A stretch of DNA of 54,571 nucleotides from CAZEQD01 sp964514305 (GCA_964514305.1 CAZEQD010000010.1:1-54571), one strand, 5' to 3'. Positions 41,927 through 50,672 are shown, counted from the first letter of the stretch. A program made the numbers and translations. Notes: generated by a model not told the origin, from the letters alone.

Positions 41927-43000
41927 CTAAGGCGAGAAGCGGAAATAAATAACATCGCCATCTTGAACTAAATAGTCTTTTCCTTCAAGCCGAAGAGCAG
42001 CTTTTTCTTTGGCTGTCTGGAATGAAGCAAAATCAAGGAGTTTATCTACAGAAATAACTTCAGCTCTGATAAAACCTTTAGCTATATCCGTGTGAATAAG
42101 GCCTGCTGCTTGGACGGCTGTACTATTTTTCTTTATTGTCCAGGCTTTAACCTCTTCTTTTCCAATTGTATAAAAAGTGATAACACCCAGAAGTTTATAA
42201 GATGTTCTTAGAAATCTGTTAACACTTGCTTCTTTTAAGCCGTATTCTTTAAGAAAAATATTTTTTTCTGCTTCTTCAAGTTCCATTATTTCTAACTCTA
42301 TTTTTCCACAAAAGGCTAAAACAGGCTTATCTTTTTGAAGGAGAGGGAAAATCTGCCAGGGATTTTCTAGGTGAGGGATATCTTTTTCATCAATATTAAT
42401 CATATGAAGGAGTGGTTTTTGAGTCAGGAAAGAAAAATTTTTTATTATTTTTTCTTCAGAAGCTGAAAGCTCAATTTCCCGAATAGGCCTTCTTTGTTCT
42501 AGATGAGAACTTAAAGTTTCCAATATTATTTTTTCTCTCTCCAGTTCAGCCTGCTTGGACCTTTTTATTTCTTTTTCTAATTTTTCCAATCTGTTTTCTA
42601 CAGAAATTAAATCAGCTAAGATAAGTTCCTCTTCCATAGTTGTTATATCTTCAGGAGGGCTTACTTTTCCCTTTGGGTGGGGGATTTGAGGGTTATAAAA
42701 GCCTCTGACCACATGGATTAAACCATCAGTCTTTCTAAGATAGTCAAGGTAGGAACTATTTTTCATCTGACCATAGGAAATTCCAGCCAGGTCTACAAAG
42801 TCTACCGTGGCTGGCTTTTTTTGTTTTTCAGGGTAGAGAGCATCCAATTTGTCTAAGCGATCATCGGGCACCAGGCAAGTTCTAAGATTGGGTTCTTTTT
42901 TACGACTATTATAATCTTTAATTTCAATTTTTGCTTGAGTGAGAAGATTGAAAAGAGTGGTTTTTCCTGACTTTGGGTAGCCAAAGAGAACAAAATTCAT
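41927..43000 (-). CDS. ychF: YchF/OLA1-family P-loop ATPase
   Basis: A 357-residue member of the Obg-related YchF group. G1 is GYPKSGKTTLF (8-18), G3 is VDLAGIS, and the G4 position reads NIDE (in HMINIDEKDI), the altered motif that makes YchF prefer ATP. A C-terminal TGS domain is visible (AAGLIHTDIAKGFIRAEVISVDKL...YLVQDGDVIYFRF). The role is in translation or redox stress and is not fully known. It is the first gene before tgt. Confidence 0.92.
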   Translation of the reverse strand: MNFVLFGYPKSGKTTLFNLLTQAKIEIKDYNSRKKEPNLRTCLVPDDRLDKLDALYPEKQKKPATVDFVDLAGISYGQMKNSSYLDYLRKTDGLIHVVRGFYNPQIPHPKGKVSPPEDITTMEEELILADLISVENRLEKLEKEIKRSKQAELEREKIILETLSSHLEQRRPIREIELSASEEKIIKNFSFLTQKPLLHMINIDEKDIPHLENPWQIFPLLQKDKPVLAFCGKIELEIMELEEAEKNIFLKEYGLKEASVNRFLRTSYKLLGVITFYTIGKEEVKAWTIKKNSTAVQAAGLIHTDIAKGFIRAEVISVDKLLDFASFQTAKEKAALRLEGKDYLVQDGDVIYFRFSP

Positions 43001-43033
43001 TTTATAAATCTATATTAACAATAGGACCGAAAA

Positions 43034-43113
43034 ACGTAAAGAGTAAAGAGTGAGCAATAAGCAGTTAAAGGTTTAAGGTTTAAGGTGGGAAGGGGGGAAG
43101 TTTACTTTTCACT
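43034..43113 (+). repeat. degenerate heptad array between ychF and lepB
   Basis: CGTAAAG, AGTAAAG, AGTGAGC and later GGTTTAA units run to about 43090, followed by a G-run and more repeat-like bases on the other strand (43102-43113). Unlike most arrays, no plus-strand gene ends at its left side. Confidence 0.65.
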
Positions 43114-43269
43114 GTAATAGAGCTTGATTATTTGAGCGGAGAAAATATAATAGTCTTTCAGATGCATTTTCTTGCTTTTAAAACTGCGGCCAATAACCTT
43201 AGTGGTTGGCCTGGATTTCTGCTTGCAATTAAGACAACGATATTGATGAATTTTGTTTTTTTGAGTATA
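43102..43269 (-). pseudogene. start-less protein remnant with a CxxC pair
   Basis: A 55-codon open stretch between two stops without a start at its head. It reads KIHQYRCLNCKQKSRPTTKV, then IGRSFKSKKMHLKDYYIFSA, and ends KLYYSEK. The CLNC pair followed by basic residues looks like half a zinc ribbon, as in some transposases. The final codons and the stop are heptad-like (CAGTGAA, AAGTAAA), as in real genes nearby. It may be the tail of a lost gene. The family is not recognised. Confidence 0.3.
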
Positions 43270-43271
43270 TT
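43243..43271 (+). promoter_or_regulatory. promoter of lepB
   Basis: TTGATG (43243-43248), a 17-bp spacer and TATATT (43266-43271). The lepB ATG is 23 bp further on. Confidence 0.45.
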
Positions 43272-43294
43272 AAGTCTATCAACGTTGGTCTGAA

Positions 43295-44008
43295 ATGGAA
43301 AAAGAAAAGAAAAAAGGAAAGAAAAAGAAGGAAAGAAGCACTTTCCGGGAATATTTTGAACTGATTGCTGAAACAGCAGTTTTTGTTTTTTTTGTGATGA
43401 CCTTCGTTGTTCAAGCCTTTCAAATTCCTACCGGATCAATGGAACCAACTCTGCTTATTGGTGATTTTCTTTTAGTGGATAAACTAGCTTATTCCCAGCC
43501 TTATTATTCTTGGGAAAAGAAGATTATTCCCCGCAAAAAACTAGAAAGACATGACATTGTGGTTTTTAAATATCCTGAAGATCTTTCTAAAGATTTTGTT
43601 AAACGGGTCATTGCCCTTGAAGGGGAAAAGGTTGAAATAAAAAATAAACAGGTTTATATCAATGATCAACCTATAGTGGAGGAATATAAAGTACACAGTG
43701 ATAGCCAGATTTACACCAAGAATGGCTATTATCATTATGATGAAGCTATAAGAGATAACTATGGGCCTGTTATAGTTCCTAAGGACTATTGTTTTGTCAT
43801 GGGAGATAACAGGGATAATAGTTATGACAGCCGTTATTGGGGTTTTCTGCCTTTAAATTACATAAAGGGACGACCTTGGATTATTTATTTTTCCTATAAG
43901 GCAGAAAAAGATGCTTATTTGAAAACAAGTTTAAAAGAGAGATTGAAAAAATTCGTTAATTTTATTATTAAAGCTAGATGGCACCGCTTCTTTCATATAA
44001 TTAAATAA
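43295..44008 (+). CDS. lepB: signal peptidase I
   Basis: A 237-residue membrane-anchored serine protease that cuts signal peptides off exported proteins. After a lysine-rich N-terminus and one TM segment (about residues 27-46) come the nucleophile in IPTGSMEPTL, the general base lysine in FVKRVIALEGE and the GDNRDNSYDSRYWGF motif. All catalytic residues are present. No ribosome-binding site is obvious before the ATG. Confidence 0.96.
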   Translation: MEKEKKKGKKKKERSTFREYFELIAETAVFVFFVMTFVVQAFQIPTGSMEPTLLIGDFLLVDKLAYSQPYYSWEKKIIPRKKLERHDIVVFKYPEDLSKDFVKRVIALEGEKVEIKNKQVYINDQPIVEEYKVHSDSQIYTKNGYYHYDEAIRDNYGPVIVPKDYCFVMGDNRDNSYDSRYWGFLPLNYIKGRPWIIYFSYKAEKDAYLKTSLKERLKKFVNFIIKARWHRFFHIIK

Positions 44009-44020
44009 AATCAAAGATTA

Positions 44021-44056
44021 CCAATAAATCCTCTCTACCAGGTTATTGGGGATTTT
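44021..44056 (+). terminator. probable terminator after lepB
   Basis: CCAATAA (44021-44027) pairs with TTATTGG (44043-44049), followed by GGATTTTTT. The stem has only 7 bp and a 15-base loop. It overlaps the stop codon of the converging minus-strand gene. Confidence 0.4.
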
Positions 44057-45692
44057 TTATGGAAATTTCTTGGTAGGAGGAAATATAAAGGACTGGATTT
44101 TCCCTTTTGAATTCATCAACGAATATGGAGTTATTAACAATTCCATCCATATCCTTGCCTACAGGCAGACCAAGATAATTGAGAAGAGTGGGGGTTGCGT
44201 CAACTAACTTCATGCCTTCGATGTTTTTTCCTCTATTGATTTCGCGGCCGTAGAAAAATATAACCCCTTCTGGAGCTTGTTCATGGTAAGCTGAAACTTG
44301 AGATTTCCCCAACAGCCATTCTACAAACCTTTTCCAAAGGGGTAAAGCTTCTATGCCGTGAGGAGAATATATGATCAAAATTTCATCCTCTTTTAAGGAA
44401 GCCAGGTATTTGCCAATAATTTGGTCGTAATATTGATAATACTTTTCGATGATTGGACTGTACTTATTAATGTCTTCTTGGGCTATGTTGCCAAATAAAT
44501 CGGGAAAATTATACTTGTAAAAAAATGATTCAACCATGTTGAGTCCGTTTAAAAAGAAATAAATTATTTGAGGATGTGATTTATTTCTCTCTTGATGGAT
44601 TTCATCTTCATAAGTAAAATCATGGTAAAAAGCCTGTTTGACAATAGTAACCAGGTGAGGAGGAGCAAACTTAAGCTCTTGGAAGAAGAGATTAAACATC
44701 TTTTCTGCTTTAGGGGTAGGATTAGCAAGAGTCGGCTCATAAGGCCAGTCTTTCTTGAGAAAAGATATGTTGTTGTCCTTGAGGATTTTCCAAAAGTCAA
44801 CGGTAGTTAAAGGCGGATTTTGAGGGGTGATCTTGATTAAACCCGTCTTGCTCCATTGGCGGAAGAAAATAAAGCGTGGAGTAATTTCTATAGCTTTAGA
44901 AACACCTAAGAGGTGATACTTGTAGAGGGAAACACGATGATGTTTGGCTGGATATTTACCTGTATTAAAAGAAGTAAGAAGGACTAGGGGTTCATTAGGT
45001 GTGAAGCTTTCCAATTTACCCCAGCTTCCGTTATCCATAAACCAGGCAAAATTGGGAAGCTTGGCGGCGTTAGTGAGAGGAATCAAGAAATCAAATGTTA
45101 AACCTTCGAGGCCAATAATGGTTATTTTTCTGTTAACATTTTTGGCTTCTATAAAAGCTGTTTTTTTAGGCAGAGAAGGCACAGAAGAATTGAATCTTTG
45201 CAAGAAAAGTAGACTTAGGCCGCCTCCTATCAACAGAAAATAGATCAAGAAGAAGATAATCTTTTTTCGATAACGATAATAGCTATAGAAAGATAAAAGA
45301 CCTAAAAAAAATGCAAGTAGGAACAAGAGAGATTGTAAATTAAAAATTTTTTGGACATGATCATCAAACAGAGTAGAAAAATGTTTTATATTACCTCTGA
45401 AGATCAATAAAAAAAGGGCTGTAGCAAAAGAGAAGCTGAGGCAAAGAAAAGATGGAGAAAAGATAGCTATTTTAAATTTTTTTCCTAAAAAAAACTGAGT
45501 AGTAAAGAATAAGAGGAAAGCGAAAAGAGAGATTAGAAGACCATAAGTTATAAATAAAAATAAGGTGAGCTTGCCAAAAAATCGGAGATTAAAGACAAGA
45601 TTAATGTTTATATCTGAAATAAGAAGAGAAAGGAGACTGCTAAAAAAAAGACCCGTAATAAGAGAATTAACAGCAATTTTCAATAATTTCAT
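44043..45692 (-). CDS. membrane protein with an altered alkaline-phosphatase-superfamily domain
   Basis: A 549-residue protein. The first 165 residues contain about four or five TM segments. The rest has the fold-pattern of type I phosphodiesterases (ITIIGLEGLTFDFLIPL, GSWGKLESFTPNEPLVLLTSF, and a closing VDATPTLLNYLGLPVGKDMDG). The metal-site residues are changed compared with the protein at 14282: GLDC becomes GLEG, the D-x3-H helix becomes GLNMVESFF, and SDHG becomes SPHG. It may be a non-catalytic or binding member, or may use another site. The gene converges with lepB. Confidence 0.75.
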   Translation of the reverse strand: MKLLKIAVNSLITGLFFSSLLSLLISDININLVFNLRFFGKLTLFLFITYGLLISLFAFLLFFTTQFFLGKKFKIAIFSPSFLCLSFSFATALFLLIFRGNIKHFSTLFDDHVQKIFNLQSLLFLLAFFLGLLSFYSYYRYRKKIIFFLIYFLLIGGGLSLLFLQRFNSSVPSLPKKTAFIEAKNVNRKITIIGLEGLTFDFLIPLTNAAKLPNFAWFMDNGSWGKLESFTPNEPLVLLTSFNTGKYPAKHHRVSLYKYHLLGVSKAIEITPRFIFFRQWSKTGLIKITPQNPPLTTVDFWKILKDNNISFLKKDWPYEPTLANPTPKAEKMFNLFFQELKFAPPHLVTIVKQAFYHDFTYEDEIHQERNKSHPQIIYFFLNGLNMVESFFYKYNFPDLFGNIAQEDINKYSPIIEKYYQYYDQIIGKYLASLKEDEILIIYSPHGIEALPLWKRFVEWLLGKSQVSAYHEQAPEGVIFFYGREINRGKNIEGMKLVDATPTLLNYLGLPVGKDMDGIVNNSIFVDEFKRENPVLYISSYQEISIKNPQ

Positions 45693-45744
45693 GTCAAAAA
45701 ATTATCATTATTTTGTCTGGGGGTCAATAACAGGAAGGCCGTAA

Positions 45745-45879
45745 TCAGTAAGGAGTAAAGAGTGAGGAGTAAGTAGTTGAAGGTTTAAAGTTTAAAGTTT
45801 AAGGTAAAAAAATGTAGGGTCTGTTGTGCTTAACGGACCGTTAAATTATGCCACGGACCAGCCGGAGACTGGTCCCTGC
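45745..45879 (+). repeat. heptad array plus two palindromes
   Basis: AGTAAGG, AGTAAAG, AGTGAGG, AGTAAGT, AGTTGAA, GGTTTAA and AGTTTAA run to about 45811. They are followed by GTAG and GGTCTGTT/AACGGACC (45814-45840) and, in the opposite direction, by the perfect stem GGACCAG/CTGGTCC (45854-45879). No plus-strand gene ends to its left. The rest of this 267-bp gap shows nothing else. Confidence 0.7.
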
Positions 45880-45959
45880 ATGCCTATTAGCATGTTTATA
45901 GGGTTGCAATGACCACCTTAAAGTTGACCGGATAGTCAGAATCGAATAAGATAGGCAAA

Positions 45960-46769
45960 GTGAAGGCTCCAATTATTGCTTTGATAACAGATTTTGGCCA
46001 GGAAGATTTTTTTGTAGCTTCATTGAAAGGAGTAATTCTTAAAATAAATCCCACTATTCAAATTGTTGATATTACCCATTATATTCCTTCCTTTGATGTT
46101 CAAGCGGCTGGTTTTGTTCTCTATTCTTGTTATAAATTTTTTCCAGAGAAAACAATATTTTTGATTGTGGTTGATCCAGGTGTGGGTAGCCTCCGCAAAA
46201 TTATGCTAGTTGAAAGCCGTTATTATTTTTATATTGCTCCTGATAATGGATTGCTGAGCTTAATTCTGCGGACAGATGATATAAAAAAGATTAGAGAAAT
46301 CAGTAATAAAAAGTTTTGGCTGGCTGAAAATAGCACCACTTTTGAAGCTCGAGATAAGATGGCCCCTGTAGCTGCTTACCTTTCTCAAGGTGTGCCCTGT
46401 TCTGAATTTGGACCGCCGCTGGAAAAATATAAGGAATTCAAATTTAAAGAGCCAAGAGCAAGCAGCCGTGAAATAAAAGGCAGTATTCTATATGTTGATA
46501 AATTTGGTAATCTCATTACCAATATTCCTTCTCACCTGCTGGAAAGGATGAAAGAAAAAAATTCAAAGAGGGATTTTTGCTTAGTCTTTAAAAAAAAGAA
46601 GATTAACTATTACGGTCAAAGCTATTCATCTGTGGCTAAAGGCAACCTTCTTTTTTTAGGGGGAAGCTTGGGACTTGTAGAGATAGCCGCTAGAGAAGAA
46701 TCTGCGGCCATGAAATTAGGAGCCAAAGTAAGAGATGAGGTTAGAATCATCGTAAAGAGTAAAGAGTAA
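45960..46769 (+). CDS. SAM hydroxide adenosyltransferase (DUF62 family)
   Basis: A 269-residue member of the SAM-dependent chlorinase/fluorinase superfamily. Known non-halogenating members split SAM into adenosine and methionine with water. It shows LITDFGQEDFFVASLKG (8-24), VVDPGVGSLRK (the Asp and Arg of the family's catalytic set), APDNGLLSLIL, FEARDKMAPVAAYL and YVDKFGNLITNI. A GTG start at 45960 fits the family N-terminus. The last residues (VKSKE) and stop come from heptad repeat units. Confidence 0.88.
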   Translation: MKAPIIALITDFGQEDFFVASLKGVILKINPTIQIVDITHYIPSFDVQAAGFVLYSCYKFFPEKTIFLIVVDPGVGSLRKIMLVESRYYFYIAPDNGLLSLILRTDDIKKIREISNKKFWLAENSTTFEARDKMAPVAAYLSQGVPCSEFGPPLEKYKEFKFKEPRASSREIKGSILYVDKFGNLITNIPSHLLERMKEKNSKRDFCLVFKKKKINYYGQSYSSVAKGNLLFLGGSLGLVEIAAREESAAMKLGAKVRDEVRIIVKSKE

Positions 46770-46980
46770 AAAGTAAGCAGTTGAAGATTTAAAGTTTAAG
46801 GTAAAAAAAATGTAAGGTCCGCTGTCCTCAGCCGACCGCTAAATGGTGAAGAGGTAAGGAGTAGGGAATGAAAAGTAAGGTGTCAGCTATAAATAAAACA
46901 AATGTCAATTTTTATTCTTGCTTTTTGCCTTTTGCCTTAAATTTTTTACTTTTCACTTTTTACTATTTACAGTTTAAACT
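46751..46980. repeat. three heptad arrays and a palindrome between the DUF62 gene and recD2
   Basis: Array one (46751-46810, plus) runs through the stop codon at 46767. A GTA-A-started palindrome follows (46812-46838), GGTCCGCTG/CAGCCGACC with one mismatch. Array two (46844-46890, plus) and array three (46915-46980, opposite direction) then fill the gap to recD2. This is the densest repeat region of the window. Confidence 0.7.
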
Positions 46981-46996
46981 TTACTATAAGTAAGTC

Positions 46997-49165
46997 ATGG
47001 AACATTTTGAAGGAACTATCGACCAGATTATATACTACAGCCCTGAGAGCGGGTATACTGTGTGCAAATTTAGCCTTGAGAGTGGTCAGACTGTAACTGT
47101 AGTTGGTTCTTTTCCTCCTCTCTCACCAGGAGAAGTCCTTCGGATCAGTGGTCGCTGGGAGGTGAATCCCAAATTTGGCAGACAGTTCCGGGTAGAAAAC
47201 TTCCTTCCTATTCTCCCCTCTACCATTAAAGGCGTGGAGAAATTTCTTTCTTCAGGGCTAATTAAGGGTATTGGACCTGTCTTGGCTCGAAGAATAATTA
47301 AAAAATTTGGGCTGAAAACAATTGATATCCTCTCCAAACAGCCGCAGCGATTAAAGGAAGTAGAGGGAATTGGCTCTCATAAATTAAAGGATATAAAAAA
47401 ATCTTGGCAGGAACATCAAAAAATAAGTGACTTGATTATTTTTCTCCAGGAGCATAATATTTCGACTAACCTGGCTATCAAAATTTATCATCAATATGGT
47501 GATGATTCTTTCCGCATTCTGAAAACAAATCCCTATCAAGTCTGCCGCGATATCTGGGGGATTGGCTTTAAAACAGCTGATCAGATGGCTTTGAAACTGG
47601 GATTAAGTCCTGATTCTTTAGAAAGAGTCAAAGCTTATATTTATTATCTTTTAGAAAAGGATACTGAGCAGGGGCATGTATTTTCTTTGTGGCAGGATGT
47701 AAAAAGGGAAAGCCAGCGTCAGCTAGAAGTTGAAGAAGAAAGGGTAGAAGAAGGCCTAACCGAATTAGAAAAGGATAAGCTTGTTGTCATTGAAGGTTTA
47801 GACAGTCAAAAAGCAATTTACCTGCCATTTTATTATAGAGCTCAAGAAGAGGTAGTCCGTTGCCTTCATGAACTAGCCTCTTTTCCCTTTTTAAAACCTC
47901 CGTTTGATGTAGATAAAGCCATTACAGCGGCCGAAGAACAGCAAGCAATTACTTTCTCAGATCTTCAAAAATTAGCTATTAGAGAAAGTCTCCTTAAAAA
48001 AATCCTAGTCATAACAGGAGGCCCGGGAACAGGCAAAACAACTATTGTCAAAGCTATTGTAGACATTTTCCATAAATGGGGAAGGAAGGTATTACTGGCT
48101 GCCCCCACTGGTAGAGCTGCTAAACGATTAAGCGAGGCTACCCAAAAAGAGGCTAAGACCATTCATCGCATCTTGGAGTATAATCCTAAAGGCGGGAGTT
48201 TCAGACGGAATGAAAATCGTCCTTTGACTGGAGATGCTCTGGTTATTGATGAATTTTCGATGGTCGATCTTCCCCTTATGTATTATCTTTTGCAGTCCGT
48301 TCCTCCCTGGATGCGGCTTATCTTAGTTGGGGATAAGGATCAGCTGCCTTCAGTAGGACCGGGGAATCTGCTTAAGGATATCATAGATTCGAAGCAGGTA
48401 GAGGTGGTAAAGCTCGATGAGATTTTTCGCCAGGAGAAAGACAGTTTGATTGTTCTTAATGCGCACCGTGTCAATCAGGGTCAGTCCTTAATCTATCCAC
48501 CTCGAGGCGATAAAAATTCCGACTTTTATTTCATCCATCAGAAAGATGAGCAAAAGGTTTTTAAAACTATCGTCAATCTTTGTGCTTACCGGCTTCCAAA
48601 AAAGCTCAACCTGCCGCCTCTTTCTACACAGATTCAGGTTATTAGCCCTATGTATAGAGGTTTAATAGGCGTTGATAATTTAAACTCAGAACTCCAATCA
48701 AGGCTTAATCCTCACGGGCAGGGGTTGAAGCTCGGGGGACGTCAGCTCAAAGTTCATGATAAAGTGATGCAGATAAGGAATAATTATGAGAAGGAAATTT
48801 TTAATGGAGATATAGGAATTATTGTTTATGTGGACAACTCTTCTTATCGGGTAGGTGTCGATTTTGATGGTAGAGTTATTTTTTATGAAAAAGAAGAGAT
48901 GAACGAAATTACCTTAGCCTATGCAATTTCTGTTCATAAAGCTCAAGGAAGTGAGTTTCAAGCTGTGGTTATGCCCCTTTTGCCCCAACATTTTATTATG
49001 CTTCAGCGAAATTTATTTTATACCGCTCTTACCCGAGCTAAAAAATTGAGTGTTATAGTCGGCTCTTACAAGGCACTTTATATTGCCATTAAAAATGATA
49101 AGCCTATTAAAAGAAATTGCCTGGTTAAAGAAAAACTTATTAAGATCGCAAACCATAGTGTTTAG
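46997..49165 (+). CDS. recD2: RecD2-type DNA helicase
   Basis: A 722-residue 5'-3' superfamily 1 helicase that, unlike RecD, works without RecBC. The N-terminal OB-like part (EGTIDQIIYYSPESGYTVCKF) and helix-hairpin-helix segments (LSSGLIKGIGPVLARRI, EVEGIGSHKLKDI, CRDIWGIGFKTADQMA) are typical. Walker A is GGPGTGKTT (about 340), the DE-box is VIDEFSMVD, and LVGDKDQLPSVGPG, AYAISVHKAQGSEF and YTALTRAKK are the remaining helicase motifs. All motifs are intact. Confidence 0.95.
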   Translation: MEHFEGTIDQIIYYSPESGYTVCKFSLESGQTVTVVGSFPPLSPGEVLRISGRWEVNPKFGRQFRVENFLPILPSTIKGVEKFLSSGLIKGIGPVLARRIIKKFGLKTIDILSKQPQRLKEVEGIGSHKLKDIKKSWQEHQKISDLIIFLQEHNISTNLAIKIYHQYGDDSFRILKTNPYQVCRDIWGIGFKTADQMALKLGLSPDSLERVKAYIYYLLEKDTEQGHVFSLWQDVKRESQRQLEVEEERVEEGLTELEKDKLVVIEGLDSQKAIYLPFYYRAQEEVVRCLHELASFPFLKPPFDVDKAITAAEEQQAITFSDLQKLAIRESLLKKILVITGGPGTGKTTIVKAIVDIFHKWGRKVLLAAPTGRAAKRLSEATQKEAKTIHRILEYNPKGGSFRRNENRPLTGDALVIDEFSMVDLPLMYYLLQSVPPWMRLILVGDKDQLPSVGPGNLLKDIIDSKQVEVVKLDEIFRQEKDSLIVLNAHRVNQGQSLIYPPRGDKNSDFYFIHQKDEQKVFKTIVNLCAYRLPKKLNLPPLSTQIQVISPMYRGLIGVDNLNSELQSRLNPHGQGLKLGGRQLKVHDKVMQIRNNYEKEIFNGDIGIIVYVDNSSYRVGVDFDGRVIFYEKEEMNEITLAYAISVHKAQGSEFQAVVMPLLPQHFIMLQRNLFYTALTRAKKLSVIVGSYKALYIAIKNDKPIKRNCLVKEKLIKIANHSV

Positions 49166-49208
49166 GAAAAAGTTCACTTTTTTGGTTAATGTATTCTAGG
49201 AGGTAAAA

Positions 49209-49694
49209 ATGAGGAAAAAAGGCCGTTATTTTTGGATAGCTCTAATAATTTTAAGCATAACCAGTTTCCTTTTAGCAGAAACTTTGATAGTCAAGGTAAA
49301 AACAACTTATCTGAGAAAAGAACCCCTATTTTACTCCCAGACAATGGCTGCTCTTCAAGCTGGCCAAACTCTGGAAAAAATTAGTTCTCAAGGAAGCTGG
49401 CTGAAAGTAAAAACTTCCTCTGGTCTAATCGGCTGGGTTCATGCCAGCGCTGTTCAACAGAAAAAATTTACTCTATTAGCTCTGAATAAAACAGTCAAAA
49501 CCAAAACTTCGGCCGAAGAAGTGGCTCTGGCTGCTAAAGGATTTAACAAGCAGGTTGAAGATAAGTATCGAGCCAGGCATAAGAATCTCAGCTATGCTTG
49601 GGTGGAAAGGATGCTGCGTTTCAGGCTGACACCTGATCAAATAAAGGCCTTTCTTAAAGAAGGAAAACTTGCTGAGTTCGGAGGTGGGCAATGA
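49209..49694 (+). CDS. secreted protein with a bacterial SH3 domain
   Basis: A 161-residue protein with an N-terminal signal sequence (about 1-23, WIALIILSITSFLLA). An SH3b domain covers about residues 25-85 (VKVKTTYLRKEPLFYSQTMAALQAGQTLEKISSQGSWLKV, GWVHASAV). The C-terminal half is helical and of unknown function. SH3b domains often bind cell-wall peptides. It has a strong AGGAGGT and overlaps the M48 protease gene by 4 bp, so the two are probably linked. Confidence 0.85.
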   Translation: MRKKGRYFWIALIILSITSFLLAETLIVKVKTTYLRKEPLFYSQTMAALQAGQTLEKISSQGSWLKVKTSSGLIGWVHASAVQQKKFTLLALNKTVKTKTSAEEVALAAKGFNKQVEDKYRARHKNLSYAWVERMLRFRLTPDQIKAFLKEGKLAEFGGGQ

Positions 49695-50608
49695 GAAAAA
49701 ATTCATTGATAGGTTTAAAAGTTCTGGTTACCTCTTTAATTCTGGCTGTAAGCAGTTGTGCGGTTGTTGAGAAGGGTGTAAACATGTTACCCACTGGAGG
49801 AAAAATAAGCGAAAAAGATAAAAGAGCCGTGGTTAAAACCACTAAAGCCTTAAGAAAGACTTTTGCCGATATAACGGAGGAGGAAGAATATTATATTGGA
49901 CGGACTGTAGCTGCTCTTATTTTATCCAGATATCCTGTTTATAATCATAAAGCTCTTACCTCTTATGTAAATTACGTAGGGAAGGCAGTGGCTATCTATA
50001 GCGATCGGCCAGAAATTTATGCAGGTTATCATTTTCTTATCTTAGACTCAGAAGAGGTCAATGCTTTATCAGCACCGGGGGGTTTTGTTTTTATCAGTAA
50101 GGGATTGCTCAAAAGGTGCAAAGATGAAGAGATGCTGGCTTCTATTTTAGCTCATGAAATTGGCCATGTCAGCGCTAGGCACGGCTTAAAATCGATTAAA
50201 AAATCAAGATTGATTGATGCTTTTAAAATAATTGGGCAGGAAGTAGCTCAAAGATATTCTCCAGAAAAACTAACCAAATTGACGGATATTTTTGAAGGAG
50301 TTTTATCTGATATTGCTGAAAAGTTAATAGAGAGGGGTTATGACCGTAAATACGAATATGAAGCTGATAAACTTGGAGTAAAGTTTGCCACACGAACCGG
50401 CTATGATCCCCATGGACTGGCTGATTTTCTAAAGATAATGGCTGCTGAGGCCTCTAAGCCAGGACTTAAGGGCTGGTTCCAAACGCATCCTTCTCCTCAG
50501 GATAGATTGGCCAGAGTCAATAAAGAAATTGCAGGTTTAGGCAAAATACCTCATAAAGAGCTGGTTAGAAACCAACGCTTTGCCAAGGCCATAAAAGGTT
50601 TGAAATAA
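49691..50608 (+). CDS. M48-family lipoprotein metalloprotease
   Basis: A 305-residue zinc protease. The N-terminus has a lipobox-like LAVSSC (about residue 23), so it is probably a periplasmic lipoprotein. The active site is LAHEIGHVSARHG (about 155), with a third ligand in YDRKYEYEADKLG. EVNALSAPGGFVFISKGLL is another M48 signature. It resembles the BepA/LoiP group that handles outer-membrane proteins. It starts inside the SH3 gene stop region. Confidence 0.9.
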   Translation: MRKNSLIGLKVLVTSLILAVSSCAVVEKGVNMLPTGGKISEKDKRAVVKTTKALRKTFADITEEEEYYIGRTVAALILSRYPVYNHKALTSYVNYVGKAVAIYSDRPEIYAGYHFLILDSEEVNALSAPGGFVFISKGLLKRCKDEEMLASILAHEIGHVSARHGLKSIKKSRLIDAFKIIGQEVAQRYSPEKLTKLTDIFEGVLSDIAEKLIERGYDRKYEYEADKLGVKFATRTGYDPHGLADFLKIMAAEASKPGLKGWFQTHPSPQDRLARVNKEIAGLGKIPHKELVRNQRFAKAIKGLK

Positions 50609-50672
50609 AAAAGGGGAAAAAGATAAAGGTTCAATAAAGATCATATGATTCATTTCTAAGGGTGAAGCAAGA

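Noticed and set aside
1210..46980. CRISPR array made of the recurring intergenic repeats
   Set aside because: Units are 7 bp, degenerate and have no spacers, and no cas genes are near.
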